Under the pieces are notes generated by a model. That model worked only from the letters and a program-made list of their open reading frames with translations. It searched no databases and was not told where the DNA came from. DNA of 64,000 bases from the NCBI GenBank assembly GCA_964370815.1, contig CAYJKQ010000003.1:62001-126000 (forward strand), given 5' to 3'. Made by a program: the position numbers and the translations under genes. Shown piece by piece: positions 33,923 to 42,117 of the stretch; positions within the stretch are counted from its first letter, which is position 1; each line of letters begins with the position of its first letter. Source of the stretch: UBA12087 sp964370815 (GTDB taxonomy: Bacteria > Chloroflexota > Anaerolineae > Anaerolineales > Villigracilaceae).

Positions 33923-35068
33923 ATGGATACTATCAACCTACAAACAGGGATCGAAACCTTAAAATCCGGGAACAAAGTTGGGGCACAACTGATTTTTATC
34001 GAAGTGCTTAAACAAGATCTGGATAATGAGCAAGCCTGGTTATTGCTTGAATCTTGCCTGGAAGACCATCAAGATAAGCTCTATTGTTTACAAAAAGTAT
34101 CAGCGATTAATCCCAATAATATTTTCGCACAAACAGGATTGGCTGAAGAAAATAGACGGAAAGCTACAGAACCAGATCTAAAACCTTATACGGGCGCTGT
34201 TTTACAATGTTCAACCTGTGGCAGCTTGATAGGCAAGCCAATGTCAACAGGATGGGACCAGCCAGGTTCTATTGAACCTGCACCCACTCGCCATCCCCCA
34301 TTTGAAAAAGACGAAACAAAGCGTGATGATAATCTTTTGGATAAGTGCAAAGCGGCATTGGATGTGCGCAATTACTATCAAGCATTGCAATTTGCCAATG
34401 AGTTGCTGGAAATAGAACCAGAAAATTTTGAGGCCTGGATCTATAAGGCAATTGCCACCTTTTGGCTTTCAACAGAGACAGAAAACCGATTTAACGAAGC
34501 GATGCAATATCTAAACAGAGCAGAAAAGATCGATATGGATAATCCCCTGCTTGAAAGTACCCGAAAGCGGCTCAGGGAAGGGCAGTGCGAATGGTATACC
34601 TATCTGGGAGACCAGGTCAATGAGCTTGTTACTTCTATTATGGATGAAAATGAATCAAACCCCAATAAAAAAGCCGGGCTATCTGAAGCAAATGCAAAGT
34701 GCCAGGAACCTATCCTAAAGGCAATGAATTATTATTTACTCGCTTCGAAATTTAACCCGCAGAATCTAACTCCCTTATATAAGATGAAATACCTGGCGGA
34801 GTTTGGGAACTGGTTATATTGGCCATCGGAAGTCAGAGAGAAGATCTCCCATGTGGATGCCATCGATCAAGAGAACAAGGCTTTTCATCGCCTGACCAAT
34901 TTGAAAATGCAATTAAAAGAATCACAAACCAGCCTGAGCAATAACAAGAAAGACAAGGGCGTAATTTCCAAAATAAAAATGCTTGGATTAAAGAGACATA
35001 TCTCATCTCTGGCTCAGCAAATCGCCCAGGAGGATAAGTCCAACCATTCTCAAAAAAAGGGTGGGTAA
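33923..35068 (+). CDS. TPR-like repeat protein
   Basis: A 381-residue soluble protein with tetratricopeptide-like helices: residues about 8-60 (GNKVGAQLIFIEVLKQDLDN) and 150-200 (YYQALQFANELLEIEPENF), plus further helices to residue 310. A lone CSTCG motif near residue 94 could bind metal only if paired with another molecule. The C-terminal 80 residues are Lys/Gln/Ser-rich and helical. It probably scaffolds protein-protein contacts. Composition is intermediate between the AT-rich element and the host genes, so whether it belongs to the integrated DNA is open. No near neighbour shares its strand. Confidence 0.6.
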   Translation: MDTINLQTGIETLKSGNKVGAQLIFIEVLKQDLDNEQAWLLLESCLEDHQDKLYCLQKVSAINPNNIFAQTGLAEENRRKATEPDLKPYTGAVLQCSTCGSLIGKPMSTGWDQPGSIEPAPTRHPPFEKDETKRDDNLLDKCKAALDVRNYYQALQFANELLEIEPENFEAWIYKAIATFWLSTETENRFNEAMQYLNRAEKIDMDNPLLESTRKRLREGQCEWYTYLGDQVNELVTSIMDENESNPNKKAGLSEANAKCQEPILKAMNYYLLASKFNPQNLTPLYKMKYLAEFGNWLYWPSEVREKISHVDAIDQENKAFHRLTNLKMQLKESQTSLSNNKKDKGVISKIKMLGLKRHISSLAQQIAQEDKSNHSQKKGG

Positions 35069-35116
35069 ATTGAACTGACCCCCAGGAACCGGACACAAAA
35101 AGAAAGCGCCTTTCCC

Positions 35117-35938
35117 TCAGCCCTCGTTCCTGAACTGCAGGCAGTAATGGTGGAAGGTATTGCTGACCCAGGCTGAACCCAACCCATAGGGAGCCAGCCG
35201 CTGATTATCCTGGCACCAGATCTTTTCGTCCTTCAAAGCATATATCTTGCCAAGTTCACGTCCCAGGTCCCAGGCCAGGGGGTAGATCTTGCCACCTTTC
35301 TTGACATTCTTGACCACGATGGTCAGATAAGCCTTCGGTCTCAGACAGGGCTTCAGGCTGGCATAGACTGCCACCAGTTGTTCAATGAAGGCCTCGTAGT
35401 CGTGGATGTTGCCAAGGTCGGATGGGTCATCCGAATAGAACACATCCAATTCATCGGATGAGCGCCGCTCACTCTGGGTTTTTGAGCCTTTGGCATGCAG
35501 CATATCCCAATAAGGGGGAGAGGTGAAGACATAATCGATGACAGGCAACTCCCCCACTTGAATTTTACCAGCGTCAGCAGTCATGATGCGGGCGGAGAGC
35601 TTTTCAGCAGGAGCTCCCAGGAAACCGGTTTCTTGAGAGATCACCTGGCGGGCAATATCGGCATATTTCGGATTAAGCTCGATACCCAGGCTATTGCGTC
35701 CGCTGCGTAAAGCTGCCACCAGGGTCGAGCCGGTGCCTGCCATCGGGTCCAGCACCATCTGCCCGGCTTTGGTAAAGAATTCAATGAACTCCTGTGCCAG
35801 GGTTTCCGGAAATTTAGCCGGGTGAAGCAGCACATCTTTTTTTCGTGGTGGGGGATTGTGGATGAACCAGGATTTTTGAAATCTCAGCCAGTTCTTTGGT
35901 TCCATATCGTTCAAAATATTTTTCATACCTTGGCTCAT
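35117..35938 (-). CDS. Orphan DNA methyltransferase (SPPY type)
   Basis: A 273-residue amino-methyltransferase acting on DNA. The SAM-binding half comes first, with HPAKFPETLAQEFI and motif I DPMAGTGSTLVAAL near residue 65, and the catalytic motif TSPPYWDML follows near 140. In CcrM-type enzymes this order is reversed, so this is a permuted arrangement. SPPY is frequent in N4-cytosine enzymes but also occurs in N6-adenine ones. The ELDVFYSDDPSDLGNIHDYE region probably helps in target recognition. No restriction endonuclease or specificity gene is adjacent, so it is likely a solitary epigenetic enzyme. The target sequence is unknown. Confidence 0.8.
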   Translation of the reverse strand: MSQGMKNILNDMEPKNWLRFQKSWFIHNPPPRKKDVLLHPAKFPETLAQEFIEFFTKAGQMVLDPMAGTGSTLVAALRSGRNSLGIELNPKYADIARQVISQETGFLGAPAEKLSARIMTADAGKIQVGELPVIDYVFTSPPYWDMLHAKGSKTQSERRSSDELDVFYSDDPSDLGNIHDYEAFIEQLVAVYASLKPCLRPKAYLTIVVKNVKKGGKIYPLAWDLGRELGKIYALKDEKIWCQDNQRLAPYGLGSAWVSNTFHHYCLQFRNEG

Positions 35939-35998
35939 TTCATGTATTGAATTGTTCTACCCGACCATTCGGGAAGAACCATGTCAGGAGTAACCGGT

Positions 35999-36823
35999 TC
36001 AAGGACCGGGTTGGATGTTCAACAAGGACGGTGTGCTGCCGGCAGTTGGCACAGCATGCACGATCAGGTTGTAAAAACTTACGCTCATGGGATTGCCAGA
36101 ATCTGAACGGATGGACACACCCAGGCCTCCCTGTGAAAAGAATTGATCATTAATATTGAACTGGAAGTGATCGTCCAGGAAAAATCTCAGATCCCTGCCA
36201 GAAGCCCAGACAGACATCTTGACCAGTCCCGGTGCCCCGAGCGGTGCATTCGGACTGGGAGCCCAATCCCGGATCACAAATGGTTTTCCGGAGACCACCC
36301 TCTCCAGTCGTACTTCCCCGCTGCAAGACACACTGTAACGGTAAAAATCGGCGGCGGAGGTCACGCGGAACAGCAGACTCATCTGATCCCTTCCCCGACA
36401 CAGGCTGAGCTGGGCATGGATCACGGCATAAAAATCGCTGACCTGAGTCTGCATGCGCAGGCTGGTGATGGTCAGCATGTCGCTGCCTTCAGCCAGAGTC
36501 AGTGCCAGGCGGTTATTGCTGACGATGCTGTTGCCCGCCATTGAGGTCGTGGCGGTCCACAGGCTGGCATCCGTAAAGATATCGCTGAAGATCAGGGACC
36601 CCAAGCCAGGAACAACTCCTAGAGTGGGTGTGGCAGCCTGCAACGGAAACGGTGTCGGCGTATTCGTAGCCGGGAACCAGTTGATGGTGGCGGTTATGGT
36701 CGGGGTCGGCAACACCGCTGTGGGGGTCAGCGTTGCAGTCGGATTGAATCCCGTGCAGGCAACCAGCATCAAGTTGGCTGCCAACATGGCAACAATGTTT
36801 CGAATGTTACGAGTGGAAATCAT
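35999..36823 (-). CDS. Lipoprotein with concanavalin-like beta-sandwich domain
   Basis: A 274-residue lipoprotein: signal peptide with lipobox LMLVAC, then a Thr/Pro-rich stalk (TATLTPTAVLPTPTITAT), then a domain of about 180 residues. The domain pattern (LIFSDIFTDASLWTA; NNRLALTL; DFYAVIHAQL; FYRYSVSCSGEVRLER; RFFLDDHFQFN; GGLGVSIRS) fits the LamG/DUF1080-like jelly roll that binds or hydrolyses glycans. No catalytic residues are identifiable, so a glycan-binding surface role is most likely. It is divergent from the SDR gene and in line with the upstream methyltransferase only by chance. Confidence 0.75.
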   Translation of the reverse strand: MISTRNIRNIVAMLAANLMLVACTGFNPTATLTPTAVLPTPTITATINWFPATNTPTPFPLQAATPTLGVVPGLGSLIFSDIFTDASLWTATTSMAGNSIVSNNRLALTLAEGSDMLTITSLRMQTQVSDFYAVIHAQLSLCRGRDQMSLLFRVTSAADFYRYSVSCSGEVRLERVVSGKPFVIRDWAPSPNAPLGAPGLVKMSVWASGRDLRFFLDDHFQFNINDQFFSQGGLGVSIRSDSGNPMSVSFYNLIVHAVPTAGSTPSLLNIQPGP

Positions 36824-37013
36824 GTGAGTTTAATCCATAATACCGGTTGCATCTATCGCCTGCGTTTTCAGGCAAGGTGTTGTAAAATTGATATGTTCTT
36901 AATGATAAGCATTGTATCATCCCAATCATCAGGGCAGCATCTCCTGGTTTTTTGAGAAGTGGAATGACAATTTAATTATTAGGGTCTTTCTCTTATTCGT
37001 CAAGGAGCAGAGT

Positions 37014-38027
37014 ATGAGCGAAAAACAAGTCCTCGTCACAGGTGCCTGTGGAGAGATCGGTCAAGCGCTGGTCGAGGGATTGGCACAACGCGGGGGATCC
37101 CGAATTATCACATCGGACCTGGCACCCTTGCCTGCCAGCATCCAGCCTTACGTCAGCCAGCATTTTCAGGGGGATATGCTCAACAAGACCAAAGTATTTT
37201 ATGACTATGATTTTGAGATCATCTATCACCTGGCTGCCTTTCTATCCTCCAAAGCCGAAAGCATGCCGGAGGAAGCCCACAAAGTGAACGTGGAAGGCAC
37301 CCTGCAATTGCTCCTGCTGGCAGCGTACAAATCAGAAAAGAACGGGCGGGCTGTGCAGTTCTTCTTCCCCAGCTCGATCGCTGCCCACGGGTTGCCGGAT
37401 GCCAAAACCAAGACCGAAGTTGGTTGTATCAAGGAAGATGAATGGCTGAGACCCCATACCATGTATGGCGCCAACAAACTCTACTGCGAAGACCTGGGAA
37501 ATTACTTCAGCCGTTACTACGGTCAACGCCACCTCGAACCGGTGCCACCGGTCATGCTGGATTTCCGCGCCTTGCGTTTCCCCGGTTTGGTGAGCGCTTT
37601 TACCCTGCCCAGCGGGGGCACTACCGACTATGGTCCCGAGATGCTGCACGCCGCCGCCCAGGGCAAAGCCTATGCCTGTTTTGTGCGTTCCGATACCAGC
37701 CTGCCCTTCATGGGTATGCCCGATGCCGTCAAGTCCATTTTCATGCTGATGGATGCGCCACGTGCTGCCATCACTCACAGCGTGTATAATGTCAGCGCCT
37801 TCAGCCAGACCGCGGCACAGTTTCGCCAGCGTGCCCTGCAGGCTTTCCCCGCGGCAAAAATCAGCTTTGAGCCCAATATCCGCCGCCAGGGGATCGTTGA
37901 CTCCTGGCCGGCAGACGTGGATGATGCCCTGGCGCGCTGGGATTGGGGCTGGCAGCCGGATTATGATGTCGAGCGCTTCTTTGAAGACTACTTCCTGCCG
38001 CAGATCCGCAAGAGGTATGGGAAGTAG
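37014..38027 (+). CDS. Extended SDR: NAD-dependent epimerase/dehydratase, possibly L-threonine 3-dehydrogenase
   Basis: A 337-residue Rossmann enzyme with the glycine motif VTGACGEIGQAL at the N-terminus, HLAAFLSSKAE, FFPSSIAAHG and the catalytic pair Tyr151/Lys155 in MYGANKLYCE. The pattern is close to SDR-type L-threonine dehydrogenases (TDH), which oxidise threonine to 2-amino-3-ketobutyrate, but 2-amino-3-ketobutyrate CoA ligase is not nearby, so a sugar-nucleotide epimerase is also possible. AAGGAG before ATG 37014 rejects an in-frame upstream start at 36912. It precedes the GGDEF gene and the glycan cluster on the same strand. Confidence 0.8.
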   Translation: MSEKQVLVTGACGEIGQALVEGLAQRGGSRIITSDLAPLPASIQPYVSQHFQGDMLNKTKVFYDYDFEIIYHLAAFLSSKAESMPEEAHKVNVEGTLQLLLLAAYKSEKNGRAVQFFFPSSIAAHGLPDAKTKTEVGCIKEDEWLRPHTMYGANKLYCEDLGNYFSRYYGQRHLEPVPPVMLDFRALRFPGLVSAFTLPSGGTTDYGPEMLHAAAQGKAYACFVRSDTSLPFMGMPDAVKSIFMLMDAPRAAITHSVYNVSAFSQTAAQFRQRALQAFPAAKISFEPNIRRQGIVDSWPADVDDALARWDWGWQPDYDVERFFEDYFLPQIRKRYGK

Positions 38028-38103
38028 AATTTCACCATTCTGATGGCAGATATTCCTGTGAAACCCTGGTAATATCAGAGCATCGGGAGAATTCTTTATA
38101 ACA

Positions 38104-38964
38104 ATGTTTATTTTTCTATCAAACGGAATGGTGATGGCGGGGGTTTGTGTTTTGATTGCTGCCTTGCTGCAGATCCATAAATTGATACTACAATTCCCCT
38201 CCGACCAGATCCGCCGTAAATGGATTTTGTTAAATTTATTGATCACATTTTTTATCATTGGCTATATAAGTTATGCGATATTTTTTTGGAACCATAACAC
38301 AACCCTGCCCGACTTGATCGTTCCCGGCGTATTCTTTTTCGGTGCCGCTTTTGTCTTGCTGACAGCCAATATCTCTCTTCAAACTGCTGCCGATATTCGC
38401 CGCGTCACCATTTTGGAGAATGAAAATATCAGCGACCCGTTAACCGGTATCTACAACCGTCGCTATTTGGTCCGCCGCCTCGAAGAAGAATGTGCCCGAT
38501 CCCGCCGTTATCACCTGCCGCTTTCAGTTCTCCTGATCGATATTGACCACTTCAAGTTGATCAACGATAACCATGGTCACCCAATTGGTGATCTTGTCCT
38601 GCAAAATCTGGGAACATTGCTGCAACAGGTCATCCGTGAATCAGACATTGCCGCCCGGTATGGAGGAGATGAGATCATGATCATCGCTCCGAACACAACC
38701 CTACCCCTGGCATCAGAGCTTGCGGAAAGATTACGCCAACATATTGAAAACCAGCATTTTTCTTTGAAAAATGGAAATAATGAACCAGTTGAACTCGCCT
38801 TCTCAGTCAGTATCGGTGTGGCGGCCTTATGCCAGGGAGATACCAATTGCGGCTGTTTTATCCAGAACGTGGATGAAGCCCTGTTGCGTGCCAAACAGGA
38901 AGGACGCAACCGTATTGCTGTACATGAAAATAGCTTGAAAAATAACACATCGGTGGATGTATAA
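38104..38964 (+). CDS. Membrane diguanylate cyclase (GGDEF)
   Basis: A 286-residue protein with three predicted TM helices in the first 95 residues and a C-terminal GGDEF domain. The domain begins at DPLTGIYNRRYLVRRLEEE and carries the active-site loop RYGGDEIMII (GGDEI in place of GGDEF, a usual variation). An RxxD inhibitory site, RESD, lies five residues before the loop, so product feedback is likely. There is no EAL domain. It probably makes c-di-GMP in response to a membrane signal; the PilZ protein at 12393 and the HD-GYP protein at 59685 complete the set. Confidence 0.9.
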   Translation: MFIFLSNGMVMAGVCVLIAALLQIHKLILQFPSDQIRRKWILLNLLITFFIIGYISYAIFFWNHNTTLPDLIVPGVFFFGAAFVLLTANISLQTAADIRRVTILENENISDPLTGIYNRRYLVRRLEEECARSRRYHLPLSVLLIDIDHFKLINDNHGHPIGDLVLQNLGTLLQQVIRESDIAARYGGDEIMIIAPNTTLPLASELAERLRQHIENQHFSLKNGNNEPVELAFSVSIGVAALCQGDTNCGCFIQNVDEALLRAKQEGRNRIAVHENSLKNNTSVDV

Positions 38965-39217
38965 GAAAAATTACTTCCCGCAAATAATTTAATTCAATCG
39001 AGATCTCTGACAAAATGAATAACACGTAGGGGCTCACCCACAATCCAAGTGCTGATGGCAACTGCAGGTTCTGCGTGCTTTTAGCGGGAATCGTTCCTTG
39101 CGAGAGGGAGCTTCATCTGCGACCATCGCGAAGAATCCCGGAAGCGGGATCACGTACCCTGACGCACTAGGTCAGCGGTTAAGGCGAAATCCCATCCCTA
39201 CGGTATAATATTCCCCA
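38965..39217. other. Intergenic region with short inverted repeats
   Basis: About 250 G/C-rich bases containing ATCCCG/CGGGAT (39135-39150), CTGAC/GTCAG (39159-39175) and an imperfect long-range pairing of CGGGAATCGTTCC near 39078 with GAAGAATCCCG. It resembles the palindromic gap before ftsK in style. No gene is seen. Confidence 0.4.
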
Positions 39218-39658
39218 ATGAAGACGGACATGTACACCAGACTGATGTATGCTCGCCAAAGAGCCGTTTTTGGGGGGCTGGCTTACTTTGTACTCAAACT
39301 GCTGGGGGCGGAGATCCCACGTTCGGTGAAGTTTGGGGATGAGTGTCTCCTGCTGCACGGCGGGTTTGGAGTGGTGATCCACCCCAGGAGTGAATTCGGG
39401 AACCGTGTGCGTATCTACCCGGACGTGACACTCGGTCGGGCAGATATTCAACACCCGGCAGACCAGTCGGCTTTTGAGGGCATTCGAGTGGAAGATGATG
39501 CCATCCTGTGCACGGGAGCCAAGATCCTGTGCAAGCAGGGTATTCTGACGGTGGGCAAAGGCTCAGTGATCGGCGCCAACGCCGTGCTGCTCGAATCGAC
39601 AGGGGAAAACGAGATCTGGGTCGGCATACCGGCACGCTGTATCGGCGGGCGGGAGTGA
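39218..39658 (+). CDS. Hexapeptide-repeat acyltransferase (serine acetyltransferase-like)
   Basis: A 146-residue left-handed beta-helix acyltransferase: LLLHGGFGVVIHPRSEFG, NRVRIYPDVTLGRA, then VEDDAILCTGAKILCKQ and VIGANAVLLES, ending IWVGIPARCIGG. The pattern is the C-terminal half of CysE, without the N-terminal helical domain, as in acetyltransferases of polysaccharide clusters. Here it heads a cluster of glycosyltransferases and probably O-acetylates a sugar, but cysteine synthesis cannot be excluded. It is followed after nine bases by a glycosyltransferase. Confidence 0.8.
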   Translation: MKTDMYTRLMYARQRAVFGGLAYFVLKLLGAEIPRSVKFGDECLLLHGGFGVVIHPRSEFGNRVRIYPDVTLGRADIQHPADQSAFEGIRVEDDAILCTGAKILCKQGILTVGKGSVIGANAVLLESTGENEIWVGIPARCIGGRE

Positions 39659-39667
39659 ACTAAAAGT

Positions 39668-40696
39668 ATGCCGCGCATCTGCCTGGTTCCCAATGTCTCC
39701 GGTACGGGGGGCATGGTCTCCTTTAAACACAAACTAAGCACCGGATTATCAGAACGCGGCATTGAGGTCAGCTATGACCTTGCAGATGGATCCTGCCAGG
39801 CAGTTTTGATCATCGGCGGGACACGGCAATTGGCAGCCCTGTGGCGTTTCAAACACAAAGGAGTGCGCCTGGTGCAACGCCTGGATGGCATCAACTGGAT
39901 CCAACGCAAGCGCAGCACAGGTTTGCGTCACTTTGTGCGGGCTGAAATGGGAAACCTGCTGCAATCCGGCATCCGCAGACACCTGGCGGGGCAGATCGTT
40001 TACCAATCCGCTTTTGCGCAAACCTGGTGGGAAGACTGGTATGGCATCCCACCTGCCCCGGTCTGGATGATCCATAACGGGGTCGATCTGAAAACTTACA
40101 CACCGGACGGTGCGCACGAACGCCCGGACGACCGTTACCGCCTGCTGGTGGTGGAAGGCAGCCTGGGGGGTGGCTATGAGATGGGTCTGGAGAACGCGGT
40201 AACCCTGGCTGAAGAATTGAATTTAACGCACAAATTGCCGATGGAACTGATGGTGGTTGGAAAAGCTGAGCCCGCACAGGTGGCGGAATGGAACAAACGC
40301 AGCCAGGTGCCCATCCTGTGGGCTGGTAGCGTGGCACGCGAAGCCATCCCGGCATTGGACCGGTCGGCACACCTGCTGTATGCGGCGGACTTGCACCCAG
40401 CCTGCCCGAATGCGGTCATTGAAGCCCTGGCATGCGGGTTGCCCGTGGCAGCTTTTGACACCGGATCCCTGCGCGAGCTGGTACCGGCTGGAGCCGGTTG
40501 CATCGCCCCGTATGGCAGCGATCCCTGGAAGGTTGAAAAACCGGATATCCCGGCATTGGCAGAAATGGCTGTTCCCGTTTTAACTGACCCGCTACCCTTC
40601 CGCCTGGCAGCCCGGGCACATGCTGAACAAAACTTTGACCTGGATGTGATGGTGGATGAATATCTGCAAGTTTTGCTGGAGACAGACAATGAATGA
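39668..40696 (+). CDS. Glycosyltransferase family 4-like
   Basis: A 342-residue GT-B glycosyltransferase. The C-terminal nucleotide-sugar domain shows MELMVVGKAEP, VPILWAGSVAREAIPAL and the acidic EX7E-type motif region HPACPNAVIEALACGLPV, typical of GT4 (RfaB/PimA-like) retaining enzymes. The N-terminus PRICLVPNVSGTGGMVSFKH is the glycine-rich acceptor side. It overlaps the next gene by eight bases. The donor and acceptor sugars are unknown; context suggests a cell-surface glycan. Confidence 0.85.
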   Translation: MPRICLVPNVSGTGGMVSFKHKLSTGLSERGIEVSYDLADGSCQAVLIIGGTRQLAALWRFKHKGVRLVQRLDGINWIQRKRSTGLRHFVRAEMGNLLQSGIRRHLAGQIVYQSAFAQTWWEDWYGIPPAPVWMIHNGVDLKTYTPDGAHERPDDRYRLLVVEGSLGGGYEMGLENAVTLAEELNLTHKLPMELMVVGKAEPAQVAEWNKRSQVPILWAGSVAREAIPALDRSAHLLYAADLHPACPNAVIEALACGLPVAAFDTGSLRELVPAGAGCIAPYGSDPWKVEKPDIPALAEMAVPVLTDPLPFRLAARAHAEQNFDLDVMVDEYLQVLLETDNE

Positions 40697-41135
40697 CCCT
40701 GAGATCCTGGAATTCTTTTACAAGCACATGCAAAGCATTCAAGATAATGACCTGCCAACCTATCGCAGCACAGTAAGTGAAGACCTGAGTTTATACGAAT
40801 GGTGGGTGACCCCGCACCGTTTGGACGGGGTACCTTTTCATGAATTCATGATGAGCGCAAATGCCAAACAGGGAACAGTCTTTGGAGTGGAGGGTGATGC
40901 TGCGACTGAAACCCGCTTCGACTATGCCAATATGCAGGTCCAGCGCTATGCGGATACCGCCGTCTTGAGTTATACGCTGCTGATCAGCTCTGCCAGCCCA
41001 CAGGGTGTGCGGGTCAGCTCGCATAACGAGAGCCGGGTGATGGTCAAACTGGATGGGGAATGGAAAGTGGTGCACGTCCACAAATCCCCGTCCTGGGGTG
41101 CGCCTCATATGCCCACAACTGGAGGGGCAGCCTGA
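40689..41135 (+). CDS. SnoaL/NTF2-like domain protein
   Basis: A 148-residue cone-shaped alpha+beta protein of the SnoaL/DUF4440/CaMKII-association type: helix DPEILEFFYKHMQSIQ, TVSEDLSLYEWWVTP, AVLSYTLLIS and the closing strand GEWKVVHVHKSPSW. The His-x-His-Lys-Ser ending is shared with the CaMKII association-domain group. These act as small-molecule isomerases, cyclases or oligomerisation modules. ATG 40689 lies inside the end of the glycosyltransferase gene, so translation is coupled. Its place inside a glycan cluster is unusual. Confidence 0.75.
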   Translation: MNDPEILEFFYKHMQSIQDNDLPTYRSTVSEDLSLYEWWVTPHRLDGVPFHEFMMSANAKQGTVFGVEGDAATETRFDYANMQVQRYADTAVLSYTLLISSASPQGVRVSSHNESRVMVKLDGEWKVVHVHKSPSWGAPHMPTTGGAA

Positions 41136-41986
41136 AGAAGATCATCCTTTCCCTGGCGGCGTTCTTTGCCCGCTTGCTGCCAGCTCCGCTCAAACGGATG
41201 CTCTACCGTATGCCACTCCTGAGCGGGTTTCTACGCCGTACGCTCAACCGGGCAGCACCAGAAGGCATAAGCCAGGTGGTTGTGGCTGCCGGTTTATTGA
41301 AAGGCTATACCTTAAACCTGGACATGCAATCTGAGAAAGATTACTGGTTGGGGACCTATGAACTCGAATTGCAGGACACCTTGAGAGACCTGGTGAAACC
41401 CGGCATGACGGTTTACGATGTAGGCGCGAATATCGGTTATATTTCGCTGATGCTAGCCCGCCTGGCGGGTGAAAACGGGCACGTATTCGCCTTTGAAGCC
41501 CTGCCATCCAATATCCAACGCTGGCAGGAAAATGTGAACTTGAACGACTTGACTGGACGTATGCAGCTTTTTTGCGGGGCGGTGGCAGACAGCAACGCTC
41601 CGCTGCGCTTCCTGTTGCACGCCTCAGGCGGTATGGGCAAGGTGGTTGGTTCAGCCGGGCGTGAGAATGCCTACCAGGATGAGATAGAGGTGCCCGGCAT
41701 GAGCCTGGACGAATTCGTTTTCGGGCAGGGCAATCCCCCGCCACAGATCGTCAAAATGGATATTGAAGGCGGTGAGGTGCTGGCATTGCCAGGCATGCGC
41801 CGCCTGCTGAAGGAAGCACATCCCAGCCTGGTGATGGAATTGCACGGGCAGGAGTCCATCCGAGTTTCGTGGGAGATCCTGAACGAACTGGGTTACCGCA
41901 TATGCCGGATGAAATCCGGCTTTCCGCAGGTAGCCTCCCCTGCAGAGCTGGATTGGAAAGCCTACCTGGTGGCACTTCCGGAGTAG
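41132..41986 (+). CDS. FkbM-family methyltransferase (probable CTG start)
   Basis: A SAM-dependent O-methyltransferase of the FkbM family, often found in polysaccharide clusters: SAM motif VYDVGANIGYISLMLARL, FAFEALPSNIQRW, the late KMDIEGGEVLALPGM and SLVMELHG. The best-supported start is CTG 41132, which has GGAGG six bases upstream and overlaps the stop of the previous gene (CTGA); this gives 284 residues. The nearest upstream ATG is 41060, which would overlap the SnoaL-like gene by 76 bases, and the first ATG inside (MLYRMP) would cut off a plausible N-terminal helix. It probably methylates a sugar hydroxyl. Confidence 0.8.
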   Translation: MKKIILSLAAFFARLLPAPLKRMLYRMPLLSGFLRRTLNRAAPEGISQVVVAAGLLKGYTLNLDMQSEKDYWLGTYELELQDTLRDLVKPGMTVYDVGANIGYISLMLARLAGENGHVFAFEALPSNIQRWQENVNLNDLTGRMQLFCGAVADSNAPLRFLLHASGGMGKVVGSAGRENAYQDEIEVPGMSLDEFVFGQGNPPPQIVKMDIEGGEVLALPGMRRLLKEAHPSLVMELHGQESIRVSWEILNELGYRICRMKSGFPQVASPAELDWKAYLVALPE

Positions 41987-42117
41987 GGATGAGAGCAGAC
42001 CTCACCCGCACAGGATTGCAAACCCACCAGTTCCAGATGTCCTTCGCGAGAAGGCAATCTGTCTGGGTAGTTTCAATTATTTCTTATTATGGGTTTTCTG
42101 GATAGGAGCAAGGTGGC

